A DNA stretch of 64,000 nucleotides. Source: Phytohabitans houttuyneae (GTDB lineage Bacteria; Actinomycetota; Actinomycetes; Mycobacteriales; Micromonosporaceae). Numbering within the stretch: the stretch's first letter is position 1; every line of letters begins with the position of its first letter. The notes beneath the pieces were generated by a model. That model was not told the origin of the DNA. It ran no database searches and saw only the letters and a program-made list of their open reading frames with translations. The stretch lies in the NCBI RefSeq assembly GCF_011764425.1, contig NZ_BLPF01000001.1, positions 3,525,001 through 3,589,000 on the forward strand. Direction: 5' to 3'. This document shows, in pieces, positions 34,036 through 41,259 of the stretch. Both the position numbers and the translations under genes were made by a program.

Positions 34036-37000
34036 CTACGACCTATACGCGCGGATGATGGTCTGCTCGAACGCGCTGCCACCGTTCGCCGACACCGACA
34101 CCTTCAGCGACACGGCCGAACCCGACACCGCCGACCCTGCCGGGAGCACCGCTCGATACCGGTCACTGCCCACCGACCGCACCGACACCGGGCGCCACGT
34201 CACCCCGTCGTCCAGGGAGGTCCACAGGCGGAACGACGTCACCTTCTGCCGTGGCACCCCAACGGCCTGCAGCACGGCGAACTCCGCCGCACCCCCAGCC
34301 GGATGGTTGGCAAACGTCAGCGGCAGCGCGTAGTCCACCGACAGCAGCGGCAGCGGCGCGCTGCCGGTGCCGCGGGGGGCGGCCGACCTGAACGTCCACG
34401 CCGTGTTCACCCGCGTCGACACGGGCAGCACGCCGCTCACGTCCAGGTCGTACGTAAGGCGGTAGGCGCCAGCAGCAGCTGGAACAGCGAAGTCGCCGGC
34501 CGATGCCTGGTGCTCCCCCAGCAGCGCGCCGTCCCGGTAGAGAGCAAGCCGGCGCGCGGCCGCCTCCCAGTCGAAGCAGGCGAAACGCTGGTGCTGGTCG
34601 GTCAGCTCGACAAGCTGGATGTGCAGGTTGCCGCGCGTGCGGCTGGGCGGCGTCGGCACGCAGCCGCTCGGTGACGGTTCGGCCGCGTCGTAGAAGTCGG
34701 TGCGCAGCGGCTGCCGTACCCACGTCTTCTGGTGGCGGCTGCCCGGCGCGTAGGTCCGCGCCGGCTCCTGGGTGACCACCCCGCCGGCGTAGAAGGCCTC
34801 GTCGATCCACGCGTAGCCGGGCGATACATAATCCACCCTGTTGCCGGTGACGTCCGTGGTGAAGTTTTCCAGGACGAAGAGGCCGGATGGTGCGAGGCCG
34901 TACCGCTTGTGTCCGGTGACCTCGTCCGGCGCGTCGAGGCGGTGGAAGCGCTGGTCGATGCGGATCAGCGAGGCGGTGCTCATCACCGGCGAGAGGTCGG
35001 TGAGCCCCGACGGGTGGGCGTGGATCAGGTCGTAGAGGCGGGCGCCGGACGCGTGCAGGCCGGCCGCCGTGTACGCGTGGAACTCCCCCACCTCGGGCTG
35101 CTCCATCGGCACCGCGAAGACACTGCCGAGGCGGGCGTCCTCGCCCCAGGCGTACGCGAAATCGTCCCAGGAGCCACCGCGGCGGCCGCGCTGCTCGTAG
35201 AGGATGCCCACCGCGCTGGCCTCGGTTTTCACGCCCTCGACCGCCATGCTCACGGGGCGGGCCGACGCGGCGTCGAGCACGACGGTGGTGTCGGCGGCGA
35301 TGGTCACGTCGGGATCGCCGGTGAGGGCGACCCGCTGCCGCTCGGCAAACTCCCACACCGACCCGACGACGCTGAAGCGGCCGGCCGGCACGCGTACCCG
35401 GATGGTGCCCTCGGGTGAGAGGTAGAAGCTGACCGCGTAGGCCGCGGGGTCGTCGAGGTTGACGATGTTGCCGAAGGCAGCGATGTCCGACAGATCCGGC
35501 GCATTCGGGAGTGTGGTCATGGTGAGCGTGAGCTCGTGACTGGGCGGCTCGACCTGGAAGGTGACAAGCGTGCCGCTGACCGTCGCGGCGTAGAAGCCGG
35601 GCGCCAGGCCCGACCGGTCGACACGCAGCGTGGCGGTGCCGGTCGCACCCGGGCGCATGGCCAGCAGGCGCGGCGTCACGGTGGCGGCCGGGAAGGTGGC
35701 GCCGTGGCGGTCGACGACGCGCACGCCGAGCGGCATGGCGACCATCGAGTCGCCGGTGTTCGTCCAGGTCAGGGTCGTGGAGGAGGTGACGGGCCCGAGG
35801 TTGACCACGCCCTGGCCGCCGACCACGCTGTCGAGGACGGCGGTCGCGTCGAGGCGGCCGGCACCCACCTCGTACGGGTCGGCGCCCGGCAGCCGGTCCG
35901 CCGCGCCCACCAGCGCCGCCTTGAGGCGGGTGGCATCCCAGCCGGGGTGGCGCTGCACGAGCAGCGCGGCGGCGCCGGCGACGTGTGGCGCGGCCATTGA
36001 GGTGCCGGAAGCGGCCGTGTACCTTTCGTCGACCACCCGCCCCATCGCGGTGCCGGCCGCGCGGGCGGCCACGATGTCGACGCCGGGGGCGACGATCTCG
36101 GGCTTGGCGGCGTTCGTGTTGATGACGGGTCCGCGGCTGGAGAAGTCGGCGAGGCGGTCGCGCGCGTCCACCGCGCCGACCGTGAGGGCGCTGGCTGCGG
36201 CGGCGGGCGCGGTGATGAGGCGGTCGGCGTACCCGTCGTTGCCCGCGGCCACCACGAAGAGCGTCCCGTGCTTCCTGGTCAGCGTGTCCACGGCCATCGA
36301 CATCGGGTCTGTGCCGTCACTCGGCTCCCAGCCGCCGAGGCTCATGTTGACCACGTCGGCGCGGCTGGCCGCCCACTCCATACCGGCGATGACCTGCGAA
36401 TCCATGCCGTTGCCCTGGTCGTCGAGCACCTTGCCGGCGAGCAGGTCGGCGCCGGGCGCGATGCCGCTGCGCTCGCCGCGGGCACCCGCGCCCGAGCCGG
36501 CCGCGACCGCCGCGACGTGGGTGCCGTGCCCGTGCCGGTCGATCGCGTCGCCGCCCTCGACCGTGAAGTCGACCTTCTCGGTGACGCGGCCGGCCAGGTC
36601 GGGGTGGGTCGGGTCCACGCCGGTGTCGAGGATGGCGATCTTCGCGCCCACGCCGGTGTACCCGCTGGTCCAGGCGCGCGGCGCGGCCACCTGTGTGATG
36701 TTGCGGTCGAGGATGGCGGTGGCGCGGACGCGGCGGTCCAGCCACACCTTCGCGCCGTCGGCGGGCAGCGCCCGCACGAACGCGGCGCCGCCGTCCTTGG
36801 CCTGCCGCCCGGCCACCGCGGCGACGCTGGGCAGGTCACGCTTGGCGCGCAGGCCCGCGGCGAGCGGCGCCCGCGACGCGGCGGCGGGCGTGCCGGGTCG
36901 CACGATCAAGGGCAATTCCTTGGTACGGGCGTCGTCGTACCCTTCCATGATCAAAGTTGTGACGTCGAAGAGGTCCTCGTCGAGCACCTTGCCGATCAGC

Positions 37001-37284
37001 GAGGCGACCCGGCCCGGGATGACCCGCACGTGGCCGTCGGCCCCACAGGAGCGCTGCAGCACGCCGTCCGGTGTCGCGGGGCGCACGCTCACCACCGGGC
37101 ACCCTGTCGCGCGGGTGTGCACGGTCACGACGTCGCCGCTCAGCAGCGTCACCGTGTAGGTCTGCCCGGGCGGCAACGGACCTGGGTCCACAGTGGACGC
37201 GGCGGCGGCCGAGGTCGGGTGGATCAGCGCGAACAGCAGCAAGATCACCGTCGCGGATGCGATGCGCGATTTGTACCCAAACAC
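34036..37284 (-). CDS. secreted S8 (subtilisin-like) serine peptidase
   Basis: A 1,082-residue protein with a GTG start at 37284 behind AAGGGGG. A Sec signal peptide ends at TSAAAA. The propeptide region (30-190) is followed by the S8 domain with Asp220 (AILDTGVDPTHPDLAG), His253 (HGHGTHVAAVAAG), Asn in VVAAGNDG and Ser429 (SGTSMAAPHVAGAAALL). Several beta-rich modules fill residues 500-1,080, typical of actinobacterial peptidases with C-terminal jelly-roll-like domains. Complete and presumably active outside the cell. It is divergent from the GHL10 gene, with a 22-bp tandem repeat between them. Confidence 0.95.
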   Translation of the reverse strand: MFGYKSRIASATVILLLFALIHPTSAAAASTVDPGPLPPGQTYTVTLLSGDVVTVHTRATGCPVVSVRPATPDGVLQRSCGADGHVRVIPGRVASLIGKVLDEDLFDVTTLIMEGYDDARTKELPLIVRPGTPAAASRAPLAAGLRAKRDLPSVAAVAGRQAKDGGAAFVRALPADGAKVWLDRRVRATAILDRNITQVAAPRAWTSGYTGVGAKIAILDTGVDPTHPDLAGRVTEKVDFTVEGGDAIDRHGHGTHVAAVAAGSGAGARGERSGIAPGADLLAGKVLDDQGNGMDSQVIAGMEWAASRADVVNMSLGGWEPSDGTDPMSMAVDTLTRKHGTLFVVAAGNDGYADRLITAPAAAASALTVGAVDARDRLADFSSRGPVINTNAAKPEIVAPGVDIVAARAAGTAMGRVVDERYTAASGTSMAAPHVAGAAALLVQRHPGWDATRLKAALVGAADRLPGADPYEVGAGRLDATAVLDSVVGGQGVVNLGPVTSSTTLTWTNTGDSMVAMPLGVRVVDRHGATFPAATVTPRLLAMRPGATGTATLRVDRSGLAPGFYAATVSGTLVTFQVEPPSHELTLTMTTLPNAPDLSDIAAFGNIVNLDDPAAYAVSFYLSPEGTIRVRVPAGRFSVVGSVWEFAERQRVALTGDPDVTIAADTTVVLDAASARPVSMAVEGVKTEASAVGILYEQRGRRGGSWDDFAYAWGEDARLGSVFAVPMEQPEVGEFHAYTAAGLHASGARLYDLIHAHPSGLTDLSPVMSTASLIRIDQRFHRLDAPDEVTGHKRYGLAPSGLFVLENFTTDVTGNRVDYVSPGYAWIDEAFYAGGVVTQEPARTYAPGSRHQKTWVRQPLRTDFYDAAEPSPSGCVPTPPSRTRGNLHIQLVELTDQHQRFACFDWEAAARRLALYRDGALLGEHQASAGDFAVPAAAGAYRLTYDLDVSGVLPVSTRVNTAWTFRSAAPRGTGSAPLPLLSVDYALPLTFANHPAGGAAEFAVLQAVGVPRQKVTSFRLWTSLDDGVTWRPVSVRSVGSDRYRAVLPAGSAVSGSAVSLKVSVSANGGSAFEQTIIRAYRS

Positions 37285-37335
37285 GCCGTGCCCCCTTCGT
37301 CGCGAGGATCAACACGTAGACGCATGGACATCCGT

Positions 37336-37379
37336 TTCGGGTTGCATGCCATCTCGCTTCGGGTTGCCTGCCATTTCGC
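37336..37379. promoter_or_regulatory. 22-bp tandem direct repeat in divergent promoter
   Basis: Two copies of TTCGGGTTGCATGCCATCTC-GC, the second reading TTCGGGTTGCCTGCCATTTC-GC, lie back to back midway between the GTG of the S8 peptidase and the ATG of the GHL10-type hydrolase. The arrangement suggests an operator for a common regulator; the regulator is unknown. Confidence 0.6.
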
Positions 37380-37410
37380 TCACCCCGCTCGCTCGGGGCA
37401 TAGTGGTGCG

Positions 37411-38955
37411 ATGGGCCACCTCCCCCGGGTCCAGCTGGCAGTGCTGCTGGCTGCCGTCATCCTCGTCACCCTCGGTATCGCTCGTTGGCAGACCCGACCG
37501 GACGCAGCCCCCGAACCCGCCGCCGTGACCAGCACCTGCGCCGGCCACCCGGTCACCGCCACCCGCCAGCTGCGCGGTATGTGGCTGACCACGGTCAACA
37601 ACACCGACTGGCCGAGTCGCCCCGGTTTGCCCGAGGAGCAGGTCAAGAAGGAGTACCGGGAGTGGCTCGACCTCGCACAGCGCCGCGGGCACAACGCGGT
37701 GTTCGTGCACGTGCGGCCGGCCGGTGACGCGTTCTGGGAGTCGGACTACGCACCGTGGTCGTACTACCTGACCGGACGTGCCGACGGGCAGGGGCCGGGG
37801 TGGGACCCGATGGAGTTCATGATCGCGGAGGCGCACGCCCGCAACGTGGAGTTCCACGCCTGGTTCAACCCCTACAAGGCGCACCGCTCCGGCGTCTTCG
37901 CCGAACTGCCGCCGGACCACCCGCTCCGCGCGCACCCCGACTGGGCGGTCGCCTACCCGGCCAAGGGCAAGGGCAGCCGCCTGCACTACAACCCCGGCAT
38001 CCCGGAGGCACGCAAGTTTGTGGAGGACTCGATCCTCGACGCGGTCAACCGGTACGACCTGGACGGCGTGCACTTCGACGACTTCTTCTACCCGTACCCC
38101 AAGGGGCGCGAGGACTTCAACGACGCGGCCGCGTTCAAGGCACATGGCCGGGGGATCACCAACAAGGCCGACTGGCGCCGCGACAACGTCAACCTGCTGG
38201 TGAAGGAGACGAACGAGCGGATCAAGGCGGCCAAGCCGTGGGTGAAGTTCGGCATCAGCCCGTTCGGCATCTGGCGCAACGCGTCCACCGACCCGCTCGG
38301 CTCGCCCACGCGCGGCCTGCAGAGCTACGACGCGATCTACGCCGACACGCGGCGGTGGGTGCAGGAGCGGTGGGTCGACTACATCGTGCCGCAGCTGTAC
38401 TGGCACATCGGCTTCGCGATCGCCGACTACGCCAAGCTGCTGCCGTGGTGGTCGGAGCTGGTGGCCAACAGCCCCGTGCAGCTCTATGTCGGCCAGGCCG
38501 ACTACCGCATCGGGCAGAAGGGCGCCTGGAGCAAGCCGGACGAGCTGGACAAGCAGCTGGCACTCAACCGCAAGTACCGGGTGACCGGCAGCATCCACTT
38601 CAGCGCGCGGCAGGTGAAGGCCGACCGCCTGGGCGCGGTATCACGCTACGCGCAGGCGCACTACGGCGAGCCCGCGCTGGTGCCGGCAATGTCACACCTG
38701 CCGGGCAAGCGGCCACCCGCGCCCGAGGTCGAGGCCGACCGCGTGGACAGCGGCGTGCGGCTCCGCTGGGACGGCGACGCGACGAGCTACGCGGTCTACC
38801 GGGTCGACGGCGAAGCGGCCCGGCTGGTGGCCACGACACGCGGCACGACCTGGGTCGACACCGCGAAGAGCGAGGGGCCGCACACGTACTGCGTCACCGG
38901 CCTCGATCGACTGTGGAACGAAGGAAACGCTAGCGAACCACGCGTTGTCGCGTAG
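37411..38955 (+). CDS. GHL10 (YngK-like) glycoside hydrolase with C-terminal FnIII-like domain
   Basis: A 514-residue protein. A membrane anchor (10-25) is followed by the GHL10 domain (about 50-370): ATRQLRGMWLTTVNNTDWPS, AVFVHVRPAGDAFW, WDPMEFMIAEAHARNVEFHA, WFNPYKAH, NRYDLDGVHFDDFFYPYP and KFGISPFGIWRN. This is the YngK/DUF187 family, predicted glycosidases acting on cell-wall or extracellular glycan. A short fibronectin-III-like module is at the C-terminus (PPAPEVEADRVDSGVRLRWD to the end). It is transcribed divergently from the S8 peptidase gene. Confidence 0.9.
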   Translation: MGHLPRVQLAVLLAAVILVTLGIARWQTRPDAAPEPAAVTSTCAGHPVTATRQLRGMWLTTVNNTDWPSRPGLPEEQVKKEYREWLDLAQRRGHNAVFVHVRPAGDAFWESDYAPWSYYLTGRADGQGPGWDPMEFMIAEAHARNVEFHAWFNPYKAHRSGVFAELPPDHPLRAHPDWAVAYPAKGKGSRLHYNPGIPEARKFVEDSILDAVNRYDLDGVHFDDFFYPYPKGREDFNDAAAFKAHGRGITNKADWRRDNVNLLVKETNERIKAAKPWVKFGISPFGIWRNASTDPLGSPTRGLQSYDAIYADTRRWVQERWVDYIVPQLYWHIGFAIADYAKLLPWWSELVANSPVQLYVGQADYRIGQKGAWSKPDELDKQLALNRKYRVTGSIHFSARQVKADRLGAVSRYAQAHYGEPALVPAMSHLPGKRPPAPEVEADRVDSGVRLRWDGDATSYAVYRVDGEAARLVATTRGTTWVDTAKSEGPHTYCVTGLDRLWNEGNASEPRVVA

Positions 38956-39068
38956 ACACGCATCGCTATCCATTACCGAACGTCGTTGCCCGCTAACGCG
39001 ATTTCTACGCTTTTCCCAGGTCAGAGCGTTGCTGGAGTCCACTGTCGATCCGGTAAGCTTTCCCGCGG

Positions 39069-39222
39069 TTTGCCGCGTGACGGTGCCCCCACGGCGCCGG
39101 CGGCACACCGCCGCCTAATCGCCCGCACGGGCGAGTCGGGGAACCAGGTAACTGGGGTGAATCCGCACAGCGGTAGGGATCCTTCCGTCCCGAACCCGTC
39201 AGCTAACCCGGCCGGCGGCTGA
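39069..39222 (+). ncRNA. cyclic di-AMP riboswitch (ydaO/yuaA leader)
   Basis: The 5' region before the coiled-coil secreted protein contains GGGGAACCAGGTAACTGGGG, TGAATCCGCACAGCGGTAGG, GATCCTTCCGTCCCGAACCC and GTCAGCTAACCCGG. These conserved blocks in this order (GGGGAACCA, GGGGTGAATC, the purine-rich loop, and CCGAACCCGTCAGCTAACC) are the signature of the ydaO-type riboswitch as found in Actinobacteria, where it usually precedes resuscitation-factor or cell-wall-hydrolase genes. The paired stem CGCCCGCACGGGCG lies just before it. In known members c-di-AMP binding turns expression off. Confidence 0.85.
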
Positions 39223-39236
39223 TGGGAGGACTGTGC

Positions 39237-40271
39237 ATGACGGCATCCGTACGTCGCCGGCGCTGGTCGCTGGCCGTAGCCCTGGCCGCTGCGGCGGCCA
39301 CGCTGCTTTCCGGGGTGGCCATCGGGCCAGGTGGGGCATCCGCCGCGCCGAAGCCCACCCCCGGCGACGAGGGCGGCACCCCGCTGCTGCGGGACGTGCT
39401 CTCCGAAACGAGCAAGGGCTACATCGACGCCCGAAACGCCGTCACCAAGTCACGTGGCCGCCAGCTTCAGCTCCAGCTTGAGCTGGAAAAGGCTCAAGAG
39501 ACCATCAAGGAGATGGAGCCCGAGGTAGCGCTCGTGGCCGGCACCTCCTACCGAAACGGCCGCATCGGCCCGATGAGCCTGCTGCTCAACAGCGCCTCGC
39601 CGGACGAGTTCCTGGAGCGCGCGGCCGCGCTGGACATGCTCGCCGCCCGCGACAACGCAAAGCTCGCGAAGCTCAACGCCGCCCTCACCCAGGCCAGCCG
39701 CGCCAAGGCCGCCATCGACATCGAGGTCAAGGAAGAGCAGAAGCAGCTCACCATCATGGCCCGGCAGAAGTCCGAGGCGGAAAAGGCGCTACAACTGGTC
39801 GGCGGCAAGGCAACCGGCGGCTTCGTGAGCGCCACCTCACCCGAAGCCCGCCCGGCGCCACGCAACAGCGACGGCGGCTTCTCCTCGCAGGGCTGCACCG
39901 CCGAAGACCCGACCACCGGCCGCTGCATCACGCCCCGCACGCTGCACATGCTCAAGGAAACCCAGCGGCTGGGCTTCAAACGCTTCGTCAACTGCTTCCG
40001 TCCCGGCGGGCCGTTCGAGCACCCCAAGGGCCGCGCCTGCGACTTCTCCTCCGAGCCAAACGGCTTCGGCGGCGACGCCACCGGCGGCGACAAGCTCTAC
40101 GGCAACAACCTCGCCGCCTTCTTCGTGCGCAACGCCGACCGCCTGGGCGTGATGTACGTGATCTGGTACCGCCAGTTCTGGTCCCCCGCCACCGGCTGGA
40201 AGTCGTACAGCGGCGCGGGCGGCGACCCGTCGAGCGACCACACCAACCACGTACACATATCGATGCTTTAG
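39237..40271 (+). CDS. secreted coiled-coil protein with ARB_07466-like C-terminal domain
   Basis: A 344-residue exported protein, ATG preceded by GGGAGGA with good spacing. A Sec signal ends at GGASAAPKP. Residues about 50-195 form coiled coils (LQLQLELEKAQETIKEMEPE, YRNGRIGPMSLLLNSASPDE resembles the PcsB/RipA-type N-terminal region). Residues about 225-344 carry the ARB_07466-like domain: CITPRTLHMLKETQRLGF, PFEHPKGRACDFSSEP, DKLYGNNLAAFFVRNADRLG and SSDHTNHVHIS, with the paired Asp and His that the family probably uses in cell-wall cleavage. Control by the c-di-AMP riboswitch fits a cell-wall role. Confidence 0.9.
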   Translation: MTASVRRRRWSLAVALAAAAATLLSGVAIGPGGASAAPKPTPGDEGGTPLLRDVLSETSKGYIDARNAVTKSRGRQLQLQLELEKAQETIKEMEPEVALVAGTSYRNGRIGPMSLLLNSASPDEFLERAAALDMLAARDNAKLAKLNAALTQASRAKAAIDIEVKEEQKQLTIMARQKSEAEKALQLVGGKATGGFVSATSPEARPAPRNSDGGFSSQGCTAEDPTTGRCITPRTLHMLKETQRLGFKRFVNCFRPGGPFEHPKGRACDFSSEPNGFGGDATGGDKLYGNNLAAFFVRNADRLGVMYVIWYRQFWSPATGWKSYSGAGGDPSSDHTNHVHISML

Positions 40272-40272
40272 C

Positions 40273-40350
40273 GAGCTACCGCGATGTCCGCCGTGGTCCG
40301 GACCGTTGCTCCCGCGGCCTCACCCTCCGCGGTCGCCCAGCTCACCCCAG
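40273..40350 (+). repeat. dispersed repeat, copy E (short form)
   Basis: Forward copy beginning just after the stop codon of the coiled-coil protein gene: GAGCTACCGCGATGTCCGCC, GTGGTCCGGACCGTTG, then CTCCCGCGGCCTCACCCTCC and GGTCGCCCAGCTCACCCC. The last part is shared with copies D and F. Confidence 0.9.
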
Positions 40351-40368
40351 GAGCCCGCTCCGGCAAAT

Positions 40369-40409
40369 CTTGGCAAGTTAGCGGCGAAATAACGCGCTAA
40401 CTCACCAAG
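40369..40409 (+). terminator. hairpin downstream of riboswitch-controlled gene
   Basis: CTTGG-CAA-GTTAGCG pairs with CGCTAAC-TCA-CCAAG, two perfect arms of 7 and 5 bp around an 11-base loop. The position (about 100 bp after the gene) and symmetry suggest a terminator or a regulator site; there is no T-run. Confidence 0.4.
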
Positions 40410-41214
40410 GTCTCGAAGCTCACACCGCCTGCACCTGATCGACAGTCACCGACCGCGACGACGGCACCGAACTCTGGGCGGACTCGCGTAATCCAGCTCG
40501 AAGATCTGCAGAAGCACAGGTAGGGAAAGATCAGACAGGTGGATCTTGCAGTCCATGCCTTACCCCGTAAGGTCGGCCACTGCGCACGGACACCGTGAGC
40601 TGGGAAGATACCGAGGGCTGTCGCCTGATGGCGGATTAGTGGTCAGTCAGGGGACATGGTCAGGGGTCGGCTGGTGGCCTATGTCCGCGATGTTCAGCAG
40701 CCCGGGCCGTTCTCGGTGAGCAGGTCAGAGTGGTGGTCCAGGACCACGGTCAGGACGGGTCGTTCGTCGAGCTTCGGCGCGGGCAACGCCCGCGTGATCG
40801 GCAGCCCGCCCAGAGAACCGGGAGTGGGCACAGTGGCCGTAACCAGCCCAGCCGACCAGATCCGAGCGCTTGGCTGTCGGGCTGGGTCCACGGACCGGAG
40901 CCGAGCGGCAACTGTGCCGCGGCCAGGGTCAACAACCCGACGCGGTGGTCCACGCCAATCGTCGGTATCCACGCACTGTGCGATCGATGCGACCACGGCT
41001 CTACAACCAACCGAATACTTCGTGGGAACACGCCGGCAGACACGCCCACCAACTCCCTGATCAACAAGGAAAGGGGCGTGTGGGTGTGCTTGTCGTGCGG
41101 ACCTGGCAGCGGAGGCCGGGGAAGTCGGCGAGCCCTGGCGAGCCGCCGGCCGGAGCGGTGCCCGCGGGAGCGTGCGGTCCGCAGCTGACGCGGGCCGGGG
41201 CACATCCGCATGGG
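40410..41214. other. 800-bp region without a definite gene; possible decayed coding sequence
   Basis: No intact gene is seen. On the minus strand, 40694-41000 has high third-position GC over LGGLPITRALPAPKLDERPV and LTVVLDHHSDLLTENGPGC, and a second frame further up over VGLLTLAAAQLPLGSGPWTQ. This looks like two parts of one former gene separated by a frameshift near 40860. I do not recognise the family. The rest appears featureless. Confidence 0.45.
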
Positions 41215-41245
41215 AAAGGCCCCGTGCTGACCGCGCGGGGCCTTT
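41215..41245 (-). terminator. strong bidirectional-type hairpin after GH65 gene
   Basis: AAAGGCCCCG pairs perfectly with CGGGGCCTTT (10 bp, 11-base loop), 14 bases after the stop of the GH65 gene. A and T runs flank it, so it could stop transcription from both directions. Confidence 0.88.
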
Positions 41246-41259
41246 CTCGCCGTTGCGAT

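Noticed and set aside
36268-37410. Extension of the GHL10 gene 5' into the S8 peptidase gene
   Set aside because: The extra ~380 codons are antisense to the peptidase catalytic domain; the family start and membrane anchor begin at 37411.
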